From assembly GCF_010993735.1 (NCBI RefSeq), contig NZ_WQNI01000004.1:186001-250000 (forward strand): a stretch of DNA of 64,000 bases, read 5' to 3'. The first letter of the stretch is position 1. The number at the start of each line of letters is the position of its first letter. Below the pieces are notes generated by a model. The model was not told where the DNA came from and searched no databases. It saw only the letters and a list, made by a program, of their open reading frames with translations. Of the stretch, positions 34,357-44,112 are shown piece by piece. This DNA is from Chelativorans alearensis (lineage in GTDB: Bacteria > Pseudomonadota > Alphaproteobacteria > Rhizobiales > Rhizobiaceae). A program made the translations under genes and the position numbers.

Positions 34357-35807
34357 TTGCGCCAGAAGGTCGGCGTCAGAATCACCAGGACGGCCAGGAT
34401 TTCCAGCCGCCCGAGCAGCATGGAAGCGGACAGTATCCACTTCGCGTAGTCGCTGAGCGAAGCGAAATTGCCGGCCGGACCGACGACCGGCCCGAGGCCG
34501 GGGCCGACATTCGTGATCGCGGTCAAGGTGGCTGTCATCGAGGTGACCATATCGAGGTTGCCTGCCGCGAGCGCCAGCGTCCCGCTCACCCACACGAGGA
34601 TGAAGCCGACGACGAAAAGCGTTATCGAGCGCTGCATATCCTCGTCCACGGTGCGGTTGCCGTAGCGCAGCGGCTGCACCGAACGTCCATAGACCAGTGT
34701 GCGCAAGCCGTTCTGCAGCATGCGCGCGAGGATGAGGAAGCGGTAGGACTTCACGCCGCCGGCCGTCGAGCCGGAACAGCCGCCGAGAAATGTGGCGAAG
34801 AAAAACACCGTGACGGCGAAAGGGCTCCACAACGAGTAGTCTTCGCTGGCATAGCCCGTGGTGGTGATGATCGAGACAAGGTTGAAGGCCGAACTCGTCA
34901 ACGCTTCACCGAATGTCGTATCGCTCACGATGCGCCTATGGATGGCGAGCGCCAGGACAATGCCAACCACATAGGCAAGGAAAAGCCGGATCTGCGGGTC
35001 TCGCATCGCGTCCAACCGGCCGCGTACGACCAAGAGGATGAGGATCGAGAAGGGCAGGGCGCCGAGAAGCATGAAGACCGTGCTGACCCACAACACGGCA
35101 TCGCCCTCGAAATAGCCGAAGGACGCGTCATGGGTGGAAAAGCCACCGGTGGCGAGCGTCGTCATGGCGTGGTTGACCGCATCGAAAGTGGTCATCCCGA
35201 CCGCGGCGTATGAGATCGCGCAGAGCGCCGTCAGCACCACGTAGATGCCGACGAGAGCCTGAAGAAAGCTGGACAGGCGCTCGAAGGGCCGGTCCTCGAT
35301 ATCCGACGATTCGATGCGGAAATAGGAAAAGCCGCCGACATTCAGAAGCGGCAGGAAGAAGAGGCCGAGCGCAATGACGCCGAGGCCGCCGATCCACTGC
35401 AGAAGCGACCGCCACAGAAGGATGCCGGGCGGCAGGTCGTCGAGGCCCGCAATGACGGTTGAGCCGGTGGTGGTGATGGCGGAGACGGATTCGAACACGG
35501 CGCCGGCGAAATCGAGCTTCAGCGACGCCGTATAGAGCGGAAAGGCGCCGATGACGCCGAGCGTCACCCACAGGACGACGACAACGAAGAACGCAAGGCG
35601 CGTTGAGCGGATGGGTGCACGGTCCCGCGTGGCGGCGGCAACCGTCAGCGCAACGGCGGCGGTCGTGAAGGCGCAGATGGCGAAGACCTGCCAGTCGCTG
35701 TGACCGTAGTAAAGATCGACCGCCGCCGGCACGAGCATCGCCGCCGCGATGTAGAGCGCAAAAATGGAAGCCACGAAGGCGGCCGCCCTGACGATGGAAG
35801 CGTGCAC
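34353..35807 (-). CDS. trkH: TrkH family potassium uptake protein
   Basis: 484 residues, the usual TrkH size, with about ten membrane helices. Four half-pore P-loops are visible: SAITTTGSTVI, TTLATGGFSTHD, SIITTTGYASED and TAITNVGPGLG; the Gly residues form the selectivity filter. LGGCSGSTAGGVKSYR is the family signature before the fourth segment. It needs the NAD-binding subunit TrkA, which is not in the window. The start codon is GTG at 35807. The last codons and the TAG stop lie inside the RIME-like repeat. Two direct repeats lie upstream between this gene and the tRNA. Confidence 0.93.
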   Translation of the reverse strand: MHASIVRAAAFVASIFALYIAAAMLVPAAVDLYYGHSDWQVFAICAFTTAAVALTVAAATRDRAPIRSTRLAFFVVVVLWVTLGVIGAFPLYTASLKLDFAGAVFESVSAITTTGSTVIAGLDDLPPGILLWRSLLQWIGGLGVIALGLFFLPLLNVGGFSYFRIESSDIEDRPFERLSSFLQALVGIYVVLTALCAISYAAVGMTTFDAVNHAMTTLATGGFSTHDASFGYFEGDAVLWVSTVFMLLGALPFSILILLVVRGRLDAMRDPQIRLFLAYVVGIVLALAIHRRIVSDTTFGEALTSSAFNLVSIITTTGYASEDYSLWSPFAVTVFFFATFLGGCSGSTAGGVKSYRFLILARMLQNGLRTLVYGRSVQPLRYGNRTVDEDMQRSITLFVVGFILVWVSGTLALAAGNLDMVTSMTATLTAITNVGPGLGPVVGPAGNFASLSDYAKWILSASMLLGRLEILAVLVILTPTFWRN

Positions 35808-35841
35808 GTTGGGATCGCTCTCAGGATAGCATCGACATTAG

Positions 35842-35874
35842 CTCGTGAAACAGCAGCTTGGACTCGTGAAACAG
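35842..35874. repeat. Direct repeat pair upstream of trkH
   Basis: CTCGTGAAACAG occurs at 35842-35853 and 35863-35874, starting 21 bases apart, that is two helical turns. The pair lies 35-67 bases upstream of the trkH start and could be paired protein-binding sites. Confidence 0.45.
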
Positions 35875-35906
35875 ACGCTAGTCCGCTGCGCTCCTTTCTG
35901 TCGGGA

Positions 35907-35981
35907 TGGTGGGCGCGGTAGGGATTGAACCTACGACCCCACCCGTGTGAAGGGTGTGCTCTCCCGCTGAGCTACGCGCCC
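35907..35981 (-). tRNA. tRNA-Val (anticodon CAC)
   Basis: 75 bases including an encoded CCA end. The cloverleaf folds cleanly: 7-bp acceptor GGGCGCG/CGCGCCC, D-arm GCTC/GAGC, anticodon arm CACCC/GGGTG with loop TTCACAC, T-arm GTAGG/CCTAC with loop TTCAATC, discriminator A. The anticodon CAC reads GUG. No integrase gene or direct repeat of the 3' end is seen nearby, so no sign of use as an attachment site. Confidence 0.97.
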
Positions 35982-36036
35982 GCCCGACCGGTCAATGCCG
36001 AGCGCGCGGCGATATAAGGGGTGCCCGGCGGTGAAG

Positions 36037-36732
36037 TCAAGACGCCGGCTGACCGGCGGCTGCCGCGATGAGCTTTCCGGCGAGTTCCACCGTCAGCATG
36101 TCGAAATGCGAAATGACGCGGCTTGGCTCGAACATGTGCACCGGCTGGTCCGTATAGCCGAAATCGACGGCCACCACGGGGATGCCGGCCGCCTTGGCGG
36201 TATCGATGTCGGTGCGCGAATCGCCGATCATGACGGCGCCCTCCCGGTCGCCGCCGGCACGCGCTATCGTATCGGTGAGGTGGCGCGGGTCGGGCTTTCT
36301 GTGGGCGAAGCTGTCGCCGCCGCAAATCGCCTCGAACAGTCCGGCGATCTCAAGCGTCTCCAGCAGTTGCCGCGACAAGCGTTCGTGCTTGTTGGTGCAG
36401 ACGGCAGTGACGAAGCCCGCCTGCCGGAATCGCGCCACGGCATCGAGCGCGCCGGGGAAAGGCTGCGAGCGACCGGGCATTCCGGCCGTGTAGTGCTCGA
36501 TGAAGAGAGCCTGCAGCGCGTCGAGTTGGCCGTTCGCAAGCTGCCTTCCATCGGCGGCGAAGGCACGCTCGATCATGGCGCGGCTGCCGGCGCCGATGAA
36601 ACGGCGGATCTGCACCTCGTCGACCGGCTGCATGTCGACGCTGCGCAAGCAGTGATTGAGGCTGTCGAGCAGGTCCGGCGCGGTGTCGACAAGCGTTCCG
36701 TCGAGGTCGAATACGATGATAGGCTTGGTCAT
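36037..36732 (-). CDS. gph: Phosphoglycolate phosphatase Gph
   Basis: 231 residues, HAD superfamily. Motif I is [15 protein letters not shown] (nucleophile Asp and general acid Asp), motif II lies in TAVCTNKHE, and motifs III and IV are HRKPDPRHL and [12 protein letters not shown]. It dephosphorylates 2-phosphoglycolate arising from DNA repair or oxygenase side reactions. The inserted cap between motifs I and II is the helical type of the Gph group. It is divergent from rpiA and 55 bases upstream of the tRNA-Val 5' end on the same strand. Confidence 0.94.
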   Translation of the reverse strand: MTKPIIVFDLDGTLVDTAPDLLDSLNHCLRSVDMQPVDEVQIRRFIGAGSRAMIERAFAADGRQLANGQLDALQALFIEHYTAGMPGRSQPFPGALDAVARFRQAGFVTAVCTNKHERLSRQLLETLEIAGLFEAICGGDSFAHRKPDPRHLTDTIARAGGDREGAVMIGDSRTDIDTAKAAGIPVVAVDFGYTDQPVHMFEPSRVISHFDMLTVELAGKLIAAAAGQPAS

Positions 36733-36863
36733 TGTTATTCCCTTCGTGCCGAGAGCGGATACCGCGACACGACGCGGTCTGCAAGGAAGCCGGCACGGTA
36801 CGAAGGTATTTGCCGGACGTGGCGAAAAAAGTTAGGAAGCATCCCAAACTTGTTGGGGACAAG

Positions 36864-37568
36864 ATGGCAACGGACGCCAAAGCACTGAAAGTCGAGGCCG
36901 CGCGCGCGGCGCTTGGATATGTCGAGAGCGGCATGAAGCTCGGCATCGGCACGGGCTCGACCGCCGAGGAGTTCGTGCGGCTGCTCGCCGCACGGGTGGC
37001 GGACGGGCTCGATATCGTCGGCGTGCCGACCTCCGAGCGTACGGAGGCGCTGTGCCGGGAACTCCAGGTACCGCTCACCACCCTTAACGAGACGCCCGAG
37101 CTCGACCTCACGGTGGACGGTGCCGACGAGATCGGCCCCGGCCTTGCGCTCATCAAGGGCGGCGGCGGCGCGCTGTTGCGCGAGAAGATCGTGGCCGCCG
37201 CATCGAGCCGCATGATCGTCATCGCCGACGAAAGCAAGCTGGTCGAAACCCTCGGCCGCTTTCCCTTGCCCATCGAGGTCAACACCTTCGGCCTTCGCAC
37301 CACGGTACTGGCCATCGAAGCGGCCGGCCGGCGCTTCGGCCTGACGGGCGAAATCGCCATACGCATGGCCGATGGTCAGCCTTTCCTCACGGACGGCGGC
37401 CATGTTATCGTCGATGCATCATTTGGCCGTATTCCCGCGACAAGAGCATTTGCCGACGAGTTGAACGCGATACCCGGTGTCGTGGAGCACGGCTTGTTCA
37501 TCGGCCTTGCCAGCCTGGCGATACTTGCCGGAAAAGACGGCGTGAGGACGATCGACGCGCAAAGCTGA
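36864..37568 (+). CDS. rpiA: Ribose-5-phosphate isomerase A
   Basis: 234 residues. It interconverts ribose 5-phosphate and ribulose 5-phosphate in the pentose phosphate pathway. The signatures are [13 protein letters not shown] (phosphate loop), VDGADEI, and [14 protein letters not shown] carrying the catalytic Glu and Lys. The start at 36864 follows GGGG closely and matches the family N-terminus; the frame extends upstream only by chance. The next gene, encoding a DUF2059 protein, begins 28 bases downstream. Confidence 0.96.
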   Translation: MATDAKALKVEAARAALGYVESGMKLGIGTGSTAEEFVRLLAARVADGLDIVGVPTSERTEALCRELQVPLTTLNETPELDLTVDGADEIGPGLALIKGGGGALLREKIVAAASSRMIVIADESKLVETLGRFPLPIEVNTFGLRTTVLAIEAAGRRFGLTGEIAIRMADGQPFLTDGGHVIVDASFGRIPATRAFADELNAIPGVVEHGLFIGLASLAILAGKDGVRTIDAQS

Positions 37569-37596
37569 CGGACCTGAAAACGGAGTAGGATCGAAA

Positions 37597-38136
37597 ATGA
37601 CATTGGCTAAACGCGCCCGCCTTTTTGCGCTCACCGCCGCGATGACCTTTGCGGCGTTTTCGCTGCCGGCCGGCGCCCAGGAAATTTCGGAATCGCATCT
37701 GAAGGCCGCGCGCACCGCACTCGACGCGATCGCCGCCACCGACGATTTCGATAATTATCTGCCGCTGGCTGCGCAAACACTGAAGGCCGAACTTATCCAG
37801 CAGAGCCCGAACATGGTGGAGCTCATCAACGCCACCGTCGACGAAAAGGCGCTCGAACTGGCGAGCCGCCGCGCCGACCTGGAAAACGAGGCGGCGCAGG
37901 CCTATGCGCGCGTGTTCAGCGAGGAGGACCTCAACAACATCACCGAGTTCTACAATTCGCCCACGGGAAAGAAGCTGCTGTCCGACGGCCCGATCGTCAC
38001 CCGCGAGGTGCTGAGGGCAGCCACCGTCTGGCGCCGCGGCATCGAGCGCGACCTGTCCAACAGCGTGACCCAGCAACTCCAGGCTGCCACCAACGCCCAG
38101 GCGCCCGCCGAAAATGACGCCGATAACGGCCAGTAA
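37597..38136 (+). CDS. DUF2059 domain secreted protein
   Basis: 179 residues: a signal peptide (1-28, ending AGA) and a helical DUF2059 domain. The most typical block is FSEEDLNNITEFYNSPTGKKL, which recurs across the family. The C-terminal 20 residues are polar and probably disordered. The function is unknown; members are periplasmic. It lies directly after rpiA, apparently in one transcript, and a strong terminator follows its stop. Confidence 0.88.
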   Translation: MTLAKRARLFALTAAMTFAAFSLPAGAQEISESHLKAARTALDAIAATDDFDNYLPLAAQTLKAELIQQSPNMVELINATVDEKALELASRRADLENEAAQAYARVFSEEDLNNITEFYNSPTGKKLLSDGPIVTREVLRAATVWRRGIERDLSNSVTQQLQAATNAQAPAENDADNGQ

Positions 38137-38167
38137 ACGCCTGAAAACGGATTGTTGAACGGAATTC

Positions 38168-38200
38168 AAAGCCCGGCTTTCACGCCGGGCTTTCATTTTC
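38168..38200 (+). terminator. Intrinsic terminator after the DUF2059 gene
   Basis: Perfect 10-bp arms AAAGCCCGGC (38168-38177) and GCCGGGCTTT (38184-38193) with a 6-base loop, then CATTTTC. It ends the rpiA-DUF2059 transcript. Confidence 0.85.
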
Positions 38201-38259
38201 AGCGCACGCGGCATAGCTGAGGATGACACGAAAGCACGAGCACATGGGGTAAGGGCAGC

Positions 38260-39645
38260 ATGGCGGACTTCGATCTCGATCTTTTTGTCATCGGCGGCGG
38301 CTCGGGCGGTGTCAGGGCAGGGCGCCTTGCCGCGGCCATGGGCAAGCGCGTCGCCATTGCCGAGGAGTATCGTTTCGGCGGCACATGCGTCATCCGCGGC
38401 TGCGTGCCGAAGAAGCTGTTCGTCTATGCCTCGCAGTTTCCGGAGCATTTCGAGGATGCGGCCGGCTACGGCTGGACGCTGGGCGAAGCCCGCTTCGACT
38501 GGCCGACGCTCGTCGCCAACAAGGACCGCGAGATCGCCCGGCTCGAGGGGCTCTATCGCAAGGGTTTGGAAAATGCCGGCGCGCGCATCTTCGATGAACG
38601 GGCTATCCTCCTCGACCGGCACACGGTGCGCGTCGGGAGAAAGACGCTGACCACGCAGAAGATCCTCATCGCCACCGGCGGCCGCCCGAACCCGCACGAG
38701 GCGCTGCCCGGCCACGAGCACTGCATCTTCTCCAACGAAGCGTTCCACCTCGAAGCGCTGCCGCGCTCCATCGCCATTGAAGGCGGTGGCTATATCGCGG
38801 TGGAATTCGCCAATATCTTCCATGGGCTCGGCGTCGAGACGACGCTCGTCTACCGCGGCAAGGAGATCCTCGGCCGTTTCGACAGCGATGTCCGCCGCGG
38901 CTTGCACGAAGCCATGGAAGCCAAGGGTATCCGCATCCTGTGCCAGGATATCTTCGAGGCGGTGGAAAAGCGCGCCGACGGCCGGCTCGACACGCATTTG
39001 AAGTCTGGCCGCAAGATGACCTTCGACATGGTGATGCTGGCCATCGGCCGTATTCCCAATACCGAAGGCCTGGGCCTCGATGCCGCCGGCGTTGAGACGG
39101 GCGTGAAGGGCGAGATACTGGTCGACGACTATTCGCGCACCAATATCGACAACATCTGGGCGATCGGCGACGTGACCGACCGTGTGCAACTCACCCCGGT
39201 CGCCATCCACGAGGCCATGTGCTTCATCGAGACCGTCTTCAAGGATAATCCAACGAAGGTCGACCACGAGGACATCGCCACCGCTGTCTTCTCGCAGCCG
39301 GAGATCGGCACCGTCGGCCTGAGCGAGGAGGCCGCGGCCAAACGCTACGATTCCCTGGAAATCTACCGCGCCAGCTTCCGCCCCATGCGCCACACGCTCT
39401 CCGGGCGCCAGGAAAAGATGATCATGAAACTCATCGTCGACGCCGCCTCGCGCCGCGTCGTCGGCGCCCACGTCCTGGGGCCGGACGCCGGCGAGATGGC
39501 GCAGTTGCTGGCCATCCCGATCAAGGCGGGGCTGACGAAGGACGCGTTCGACCGCACCATGGCCGTCCACCCCACGGCGGCCGAAGAGCTGGTGACGATG
39601 TATCAGCCGAGCTACCGGGTGCGGAACGGGGAGCGGGTGGAGTAG
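38260..39645 (+). CDS. gor: Glutathione-disulfide reductase
   Basis: 461 residues. FAD-binding FVIGGGSGGVRA at the N-terminus and the redox motif GGTCVIRGCVPKK give Cys43 and Cys48. The NAD(P) half shows IAIEGGGYIAVEFANIF, and the dimer-interface end has HPTAAEELVTM with the proton-relay His. This reduces oxidised glutathione with NADPH. VIRG rather than VNVG between the Cys pair is the alphaproteobacterial and plant form. It stands alone, between the DUF2059 terminator and the DAHP synthase gene. Confidence 0.95.
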   Translation: MADFDLDLFVIGGGSGGVRAGRLAAAMGKRVAIAEEYRFGGTCVIRGCVPKKLFVYASQFPEHFEDAAGYGWTLGEARFDWPTLVANKDREIARLEGLYRKGLENAGARIFDERAILLDRHTVRVGRKTLTTQKILIATGGRPNPHEALPGHEHCIFSNEAFHLEALPRSIAIEGGGYIAVEFANIFHGLGVETTLVYRGKEILGRFDSDVRRGLHEAMEAKGIRILCQDIFEAVEKRADGRLDTHLKSGRKMTFDMVMLAIGRIPNTEGLGLDAAGVETGVKGEILVDDYSRTNIDNIWAIGDVTDRVQLTPVAIHEAMCFIETVFKDNPTKVDHEDIATAVFSQPEIGTVGLSEEAAAKRYDSLEIYRASFRPMRHTLSGRQEKMIMKLIVDAASRRVVGAHVLGPDAGEMAQLLAIPIKAGLTKDAFDRTMAVHPTAAEELVTMYQPSYRVRNGERVE

Positions 39646-39788
39646 AAACGGTGCCAAGCGCCCAGCGCGAATTCGTCCGGGGCCGCCTTTTACATCGCCT
39701 CGCGCCCAAATGCGGGGTAGTATCCGGGCAAAGCTTCCGCTAAATAGCCGCTTTCCGGCCGGCAGACGCCGGCGGGAAGGTGGAGCCT

Positions 39789-41177
39789 ATGGGTGTAGAC
39801 ATGACGAAATGGTCGCCGAATTCGTGGAGAAACAAGCCGATCGAGCAGGTCCCGGCCTATCCGGACCAGGCCGCGCTGGCCGAGGTCGAGGCGCGGATGG
39901 CGACCTATCCGCCGCTGGTTTTTGCAGGTGAGGCGCGCAAGCTGAAGAGGCAGCTCGCCACCGTCGCCAACGGCGAAGGCTTTCTCCTCCAGGGCGGCGA
40001 TTGCGCCGAAAGCTTCGCCGAGCACGGCGCCGACAATATCCGCGACTTCTTCCGTGTCTTCCTGCAGATGGCGGTGGTGCTGACCTTCGGCGGCGCCCAG
40101 CCGGTGGTGAAGGTTGGCCGCATCGCCGGCCAGTTCGCCAAGCCGCGCTCCTCCGACGTCGAGGTGAAGGGCGACGTGTCGCTGCCCTCCTACCGCGGCG
40201 ATATCATCAACGGTATCGACTTCACGGAAGGCTCGCGCACGCCCGATCCGGCGCGCCAGGAGATGGCCTACCGCCAGTCCGCGGCGACGCTGAACCTCCT
40301 GCGCGCCTTCGCCCAGGGCGGCTTCGCCAACCTGGAGAACGTGCACAAGTGGATGGTGGGCTTCATCGCCGACAGCCCGCAGGGAGAGCGCTATCAGGCA
40401 TTGGCCGACCGCATCTCCGAGACGATGGATTTCATGCGCGCCATCGGCATCAACGCCGAGAGCCATCCCTCGCTCCGTGAGACTGATTTCTACACCAGCC
40501 ACGAGGCGCTGCTTCTAGGCTATGAGGAGGCGTTGACGCGTGTCGATTCCACCTCCGGCGAATGGTACGCCACCTCCGGCCACATGATCTGGATCGGCGA
40601 CCGCACGCGCCAGCCCGACCACGCGCATGTGGAATACTGCCGCGGCGTGAAAAACCCGCTGGGCCTGAAATGCGGGCCGTCGCTGGAGCCCGATGGCCTT
40701 ATCCGGCTGATCGATGCGCTGAACCCCGAGAACGAGGCCGGACGGCTGACGCTGATCGCCCGTTTCGGCGCCGACAAGGTGGAGGCTCATCTGCCGAAGC
40801 TGATCCGCACTGTGGAGAAGGAAGGCCGCAAGGTGGTCTGGTCGTGCGATCCCATGCACGGCAACACGATCTCGCTCAACGGCTACAAGACGCGGCCCTT
40901 CGACCGCATCTTGCGGGAGGTCGAGGGCTTCTTTGCGGTGCACCGTGCCGAAGGCACGCATCCCGGCGGCATCCATATCGAGATGACAGGCAAGAACGTC
41001 ACCGAGTGCACCGGCGGTGCGCGCGCCATTTCGGCCGACGACCTTTCCGACCGCTACCACACCCATTGCGACCCGCGCCTCAATGCCGACCAGGCGCTGG
41101 AGCTTGCTTTCCTGGTGGCCGAGCTCCTGAAGAAGGACGCGGCCGCACACCCGGCGAAGAAGGTCGCGGCGGTCTGA
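39789..41177 (+). CDS. aroG: Class II 3-deoxy-7-phosphoheptulonate synthase
   Basis: 462 residues. It condenses phosphoenolpyruvate with erythrose 4-phosphate in the first step of the shikimate pathway. The class II (plant-like) signatures are [49 protein letters not shown] and [15 protein letters not shown]; the Cys, His, Glu and Asp metal ligands are present. The start is uncertain: ATG 39789 has AAGGTGGAG closely upstream, GTG 39780 and ATG 39801 are alternatives. A strong terminator lies 64 bases after the stop. Confidence 0.94.
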   Translation: MGVDMTKWSPNSWRNKPIEQVPAYPDQAALAEVEARMATYPPLVFAGEARKLKRQLATVANGEGFLLQGGDCAESFAEHGADNIRDFFRVFLQMAVVLTFGGAQPVVKVGRIAGQFAKPRSSDVEVKGDVSLPSYRGDIINGIDFTEGSRTPDPARQEMAYRQSAATLNLLRAFAQGGFANLENVHKWMVGFIADSPQGERYQALADRISETMDFMRAIGINAESHPSLRETDFYTSHEALLLGYEEALTRVDSTSGEWYATSGHMIWIGDRTRQPDHAHVEYCRGVKNPLGLKCGPSLEPDGLIRLIDALNPENEAGRLTLIARFGADKVEAHLPKLIRTVEKEGRKVVWSCDPMHGNTISLNGYKTRPFDRILREVEGFFAVHRAEGTHPGGIHIEMTGKNVTECTGGARAISADDLSDRYHTHCDPRLNADQALELAFLVAELLKKDAAAHPAKKVAAV

Positions 41178-41240
41178 AGAGGCGCCTCGTGGCGCGCTTT
41201 TGTTGACCACAGCGTTCAACGCTTTGCGATACAGCCGATA

Positions 41241-41271
41241 CCCTCGCCATGGCATAGTGGCGAGGGTTTTT
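41241..41271 (+). terminator. Intrinsic terminator after DAHP synthase gene
   Basis: Perfect 9-bp arms CCCTCGCCA (41241-41249) and TGGCGAGGG (41258-41266), 8-base loop, then five T. It ends 15 bases before the GFA gene start. Confidence 0.92.
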
Positions 41272-41285
41272 GCTGGAGGACGTTC

Positions 41286-41714
41286 ATGTCACGGTTAAGA
41301 GAAGGCGGATGCTTGTGCGGTGCCGTCCGTTTTCGCACGCACGGCAGCTTGCGCGGCGTCGTCTATTGCCACTGCTCGCAGTGCCGCAAGCAGAGCGGGC
41401 ACCTCTACGCGGCAACCGACGTGGACGATGCCCGCCTCGAGATAGCGGGCGCCGACAATCTCACCTGGTACACCGCTTCCGATTTCGCCAGGCGCGGCTT
41501 TTGCCGTACCTGCGGTTCGGCACTCTTCTGGAAGCGCAACGGGGCTGATGTGACGTCGATCATGGCCGGCAGCTTTGAGCGGCCGAGCGGGCTGAAGGCG
41601 GAAGCGCATATTTTCGTTGCCGACAAGGGCGATTACTACGAGATAACGGACGGCCTGCCACAATACGCGCGTTCGAGCGATTCGATCCCGGTGGCCGACG
41701 AGCCGCAGAAGTAG
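41286..41714 (+). CDS. GFA/CENP-V domain protein
   Basis: 142 residues with the Gfa-type zinc fold: CLCGAV, HCSQCRK and FCRTCGSALFW supply the seven conserved cysteines in their usual places. The family was named for glutathione-dependent formaldehyde activation, but most members have no proven enzyme activity. GGAGG lies 6 bases before the ATG. The gene directly follows the aroG terminator and is 6 bases from the next gene, forming a likely two-gene unit with the hemerythrin protein. Confidence 0.9.
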   Translation: MSRLREGGCLCGAVRFRTHGSLRGVVYCHCSQCRKQSGHLYAATDVDDARLEIAGADNLTWYTASDFARRGFCRTCGSALFWKRNGADVTSIMAGSFERPSGLKAEAHIFVADKGDYYEITDGLPQYARSSDSIPVADEPQK

Positions 41715-41720
41715 CCATAT

Positions 41721-42308
41721 ATGACCGACCTGCCGAACGGCCTTCGCATCGAGAACCGCAAGGAACTGCCCGAGGACCTGCGGTTCCTGGTGGAAAAATA
41801 CCCGCGTGAGACGTGGCAGGGCCATGCCAACCTTGGTGAGATGGCGCAGTTCTGGCTGCAGCGGCACAATATGTTCCGCGAGCTGGGCGGCATGCTGCAG
41901 AAAAGCGTCGCCGACTATCGCGAAGGCCATCTGCCGCCGGCCGCCTTCGCCCAATGGTTCGCCCCGCGCCTGCGCTTCTTCCTGCAGCAGCTTCACGGCC
42001 ACCATCAGGTGGAGGACCTGCATTACTTTCCCGCCTTCGCCAAGGCCGAGCGGCGGCTCCAGCGCGGCTTCGACATCCTCGACAGCGATCACCATGTCAT
42101 CCACGATGCGCTGGAGCGCAATGGCGAGAAGGGGCGCGAACTCCTTCTGGCCCTAAAGGAGAATGCCGACCGTCAGCTTTTCGCGGCCGATGCCTATGCC
42201 GACGAGAATACCCGCCTGATCGACATGCTTACCCGCCACCTTCACGACGAGGAAGATCTGATCATCCCGCTCATGCTGGACCGCGGCGAGGGCACCTTCA
42301 CCGGCTGA
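41721..42308 (+). CDS. Hemerythrin domain protein
   Basis: 195 residues. The four-helix hemerythrin fold is shown by spaced His and acidic ligands: QRHNMF, HHQVEDLHYFPAF, DHHVIHDAL and HLHDEEDLIIP. These can hold a di-iron site for oxygen, nitric oxide or iron sensing or storage. The first 30 residues are charged and precede the domain. No partner regulator is adjacent. It probably shares a transcript with the GFA gene, whose stop is 6 bases upstream. Confidence 0.88.
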   Translation: MTDLPNGLRIENRKELPEDLRFLVEKYPRETWQGHANLGEMAQFWLQRHNMFRELGGMLQKSVADYREGHLPPAAFAQWFAPRLRFFLQQLHGHHQVEDLHYFPAFAKAERRLQRGFDILDSDHHVIHDALERNGEKGRELLLALKENADRQLFAADAYADENTRLIDMLTRHLHDEEDLIIPLMLDRGEGTFTG

Positions 42309-42360
42309 TCCGCCTCCCGCTTGTTGCAAGCCGTCGGGCCGCAGGCTAGAGGACTTGCCT

Positions 42361-44037
42361 ATGAACGCTGCTCCCGACATCCTCCGCATTGCCGTCGCCC
42401 AGCTGAACCCCACCGTGGGCGATGTTGCCGGCAACCTTGCCAAGGCGCGTGAAGCGCGCGCCGACGCCGCTCGCCAGGGCGCCGACCTCGTGCTCTTCAC
42501 CGAACTCTTCATCGCCGGCTATCCGCCGGAGGACCTGGTGATGAAACCGGCGTTTGTAGACGCCTGCGAAAAGGCGGTCGCCGAACTTGCCGCAGACACG
42601 GCCGACGGCGGCCCCGGCGTCATCATGGGCACGCCGCTCTCCCGCGAAAGCGGCATCCACAATTCCGTGATGGTGCTCGACGGCGGCACGATCATCGCCG
42701 AACGCCACAAGCTCGACCTGCCGAACTATGGCGAGTTCGACGAAAAGCGCGTCTTCCAACCCGGCCCGAACATGCCCGGCCCGGTCAATTTCCGCGGCGT
42801 GCGGCTCGGTATCCCCATTTGCGAGGATATCTGGGGCAAGCTCGATGTGTGCGAGACGCTAGCCGAATCGGGCGCCGAAATCCTGCTGGTTCCCAACGGC
42901 TCGCCCTATTATCGCGGCAAGGTGGAGGTGCGCCAGCAGGTGGCCATCGTCCAGGTCATCGACAGCGGCCTGCCGCTCCTTTACGCCAACATGCTGGGCG
43001 GCCAGGACGAGCTCGTCTTCGACGGCGCCTCCTTCGCCATCCAGGCCGACAAATCGCTGGCTTTCCAGATGAGCCAGTTCGAGGAGGCTGTTACCGTCAC
43101 CACCTGGCGGCGCACGGCTGACGGCTGGGTTTGCGCGGAAGGGCCCATGTCCCTCATCCCCGAGAAGGAGGAGGCCGACTATCGCGCCTGCATGCTGGGT
43201 TTGCGCGACTACGTGAACAAGAACGGCTTCAAGAACGTCGTCCTCGGCCTTTCCGGCGGTGTCGATTCAGCGCTTTGCGCGGCGCTTGCCGTCGATGCGC
43301 TCGGCGAGGAGAGGGTGAGGGCGGTCATGATGCCCTACCGCTACACCTCGAAAGAATCGTTGAAGGACGCCGAGGACTGCGCCCGCGCACTCGGCTGCCG
43401 CTACGACATCGTGCCGATCTTCGAGCCTGTCGAAGGTTTCAACCACGCGCTCACCCAGCTTTTCGAGGGCACGCAGGAGGGCGTGACGGAGGAAAACCTG
43501 CAAAGCCGCACCCGCGGAACGCTCCTGATGGCGATTTCCAACAAGTTCGGCTCGATGGTGGTCACCACCGGCAACAAGTCGGAAATGTCCGTCGGCTACG
43601 CCACCCTCTACGGCGACATGAACGGCGGCTTCAATCCCATCAAGGACCTCTACAAGCTGCAGGTCTACGCGCTCTGCCGCTGGCGCAACGGGCATGTGCC
43701 GCCGGGTGCGCTAGGCCCTTCCGGCGAAGTGATCCCGGTGTCGATCATCGACAAGGCGCCCTCGGCGGAGCTGCGCGAGAACCAGACGGACCAGGATTCC
43801 CTGCCGCCCTATCCCGTCCTCGACGACATCCTCGAATGCCTTGTGGAAAACGACATGGCCGTCGACGACATCGTCGCGCGCGGCCACAGCCGCGAAACCG
43901 TCCACCGCGTCGAGCACCTGCTCTACATCGCCGAATACAAGCGCCGCCAGGCGGCGCCCGGCGTGAAGATCACGAAGAAGAATTTCGGCCGCGACCGGCG
44001 CTATCCGATCACCAACAGGTTCCGGGATCGGACGTAG
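42361..44037 (+). CDS. nadE: Glutamine-dependent NAD(+) synthetase
   Basis: 558 residues in two domains. The N-terminal nitrilase-like glutaminase (1-265) has the catalytic triad in TELFIAGYPPEDL (Glu), KLDLPNYGEFDEKRVF (Lys) and CEDIW (Cys). The C-terminal synthetase (280-545) has the PP-loop LGLSGGVDSALCA and TGNKSEMSVGY. It amidates deamido-NAD, the last step of NAD synthesis. A TTG at 42355 also opens the frame, but the ATG at 42361 follows AGAGGA and matches the family. Confidence 0.96.
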   Translation: MNAAPDILRIAVAQLNPTVGDVAGNLAKAREARADAARQGADLVLFTELFIAGYPPEDLVMKPAFVDACEKAVAELAADTADGGPGVIMGTPLSRESGIHNSVMVLDGGTIIAERHKLDLPNYGEFDEKRVFQPGPNMPGPVNFRGVRLGIPICEDIWGKLDVCETLAESGAEILLVPNGSPYYRGKVEVRQQVAIVQVIDSGLPLLYANMLGGQDELVFDGASFAIQADKSLAFQMSQFEEAVTVTTWRRTADGWVCAEGPMSLIPEKEEADYRACMLGLRDYVNKNGFKNVVLGLSGGVDSALCAALAVDALGEERVRAVMMPYRYTSKESLKDAEDCARALGCRYDIVPIFEPVEGFNHALTQLFEGTQEGVTEENLQSRTRGTLLMAISNKFGSMVVTTGNKSEMSVGYATLYGDMNGGFNPIKDLYKLQVYALCRWRNGHVPPGALGPSGEVIPVSIIDKAPSAELRENQTDQDSLPPYPVLDDILECLVENDMAVDDIVARGHSRETVHRVEHLLYIAEYKRRQAAPGVKITKKNFGRDRRYPITNRFRDRT

Positions 44038-44112
44038 CGTTATAGCTGCAAATTGGAATCGAGATGGTCGGCGCGAAGGGGCACCACGGTAGTCGTAACC
44101 GTAAAATAGCGG

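Noticed and set aside
35907-35981. tRNA-Val as an integration site
   Set aside because: No integrase, no direct repeat of the tRNA 3' end, and flanking genes are core housekeeping genes.
36350-37366. 338-residue minus-strand frame across gph and rpiA
   Set aside because: Out of frame with gph and antisense to rpiA; composition is low complexity.
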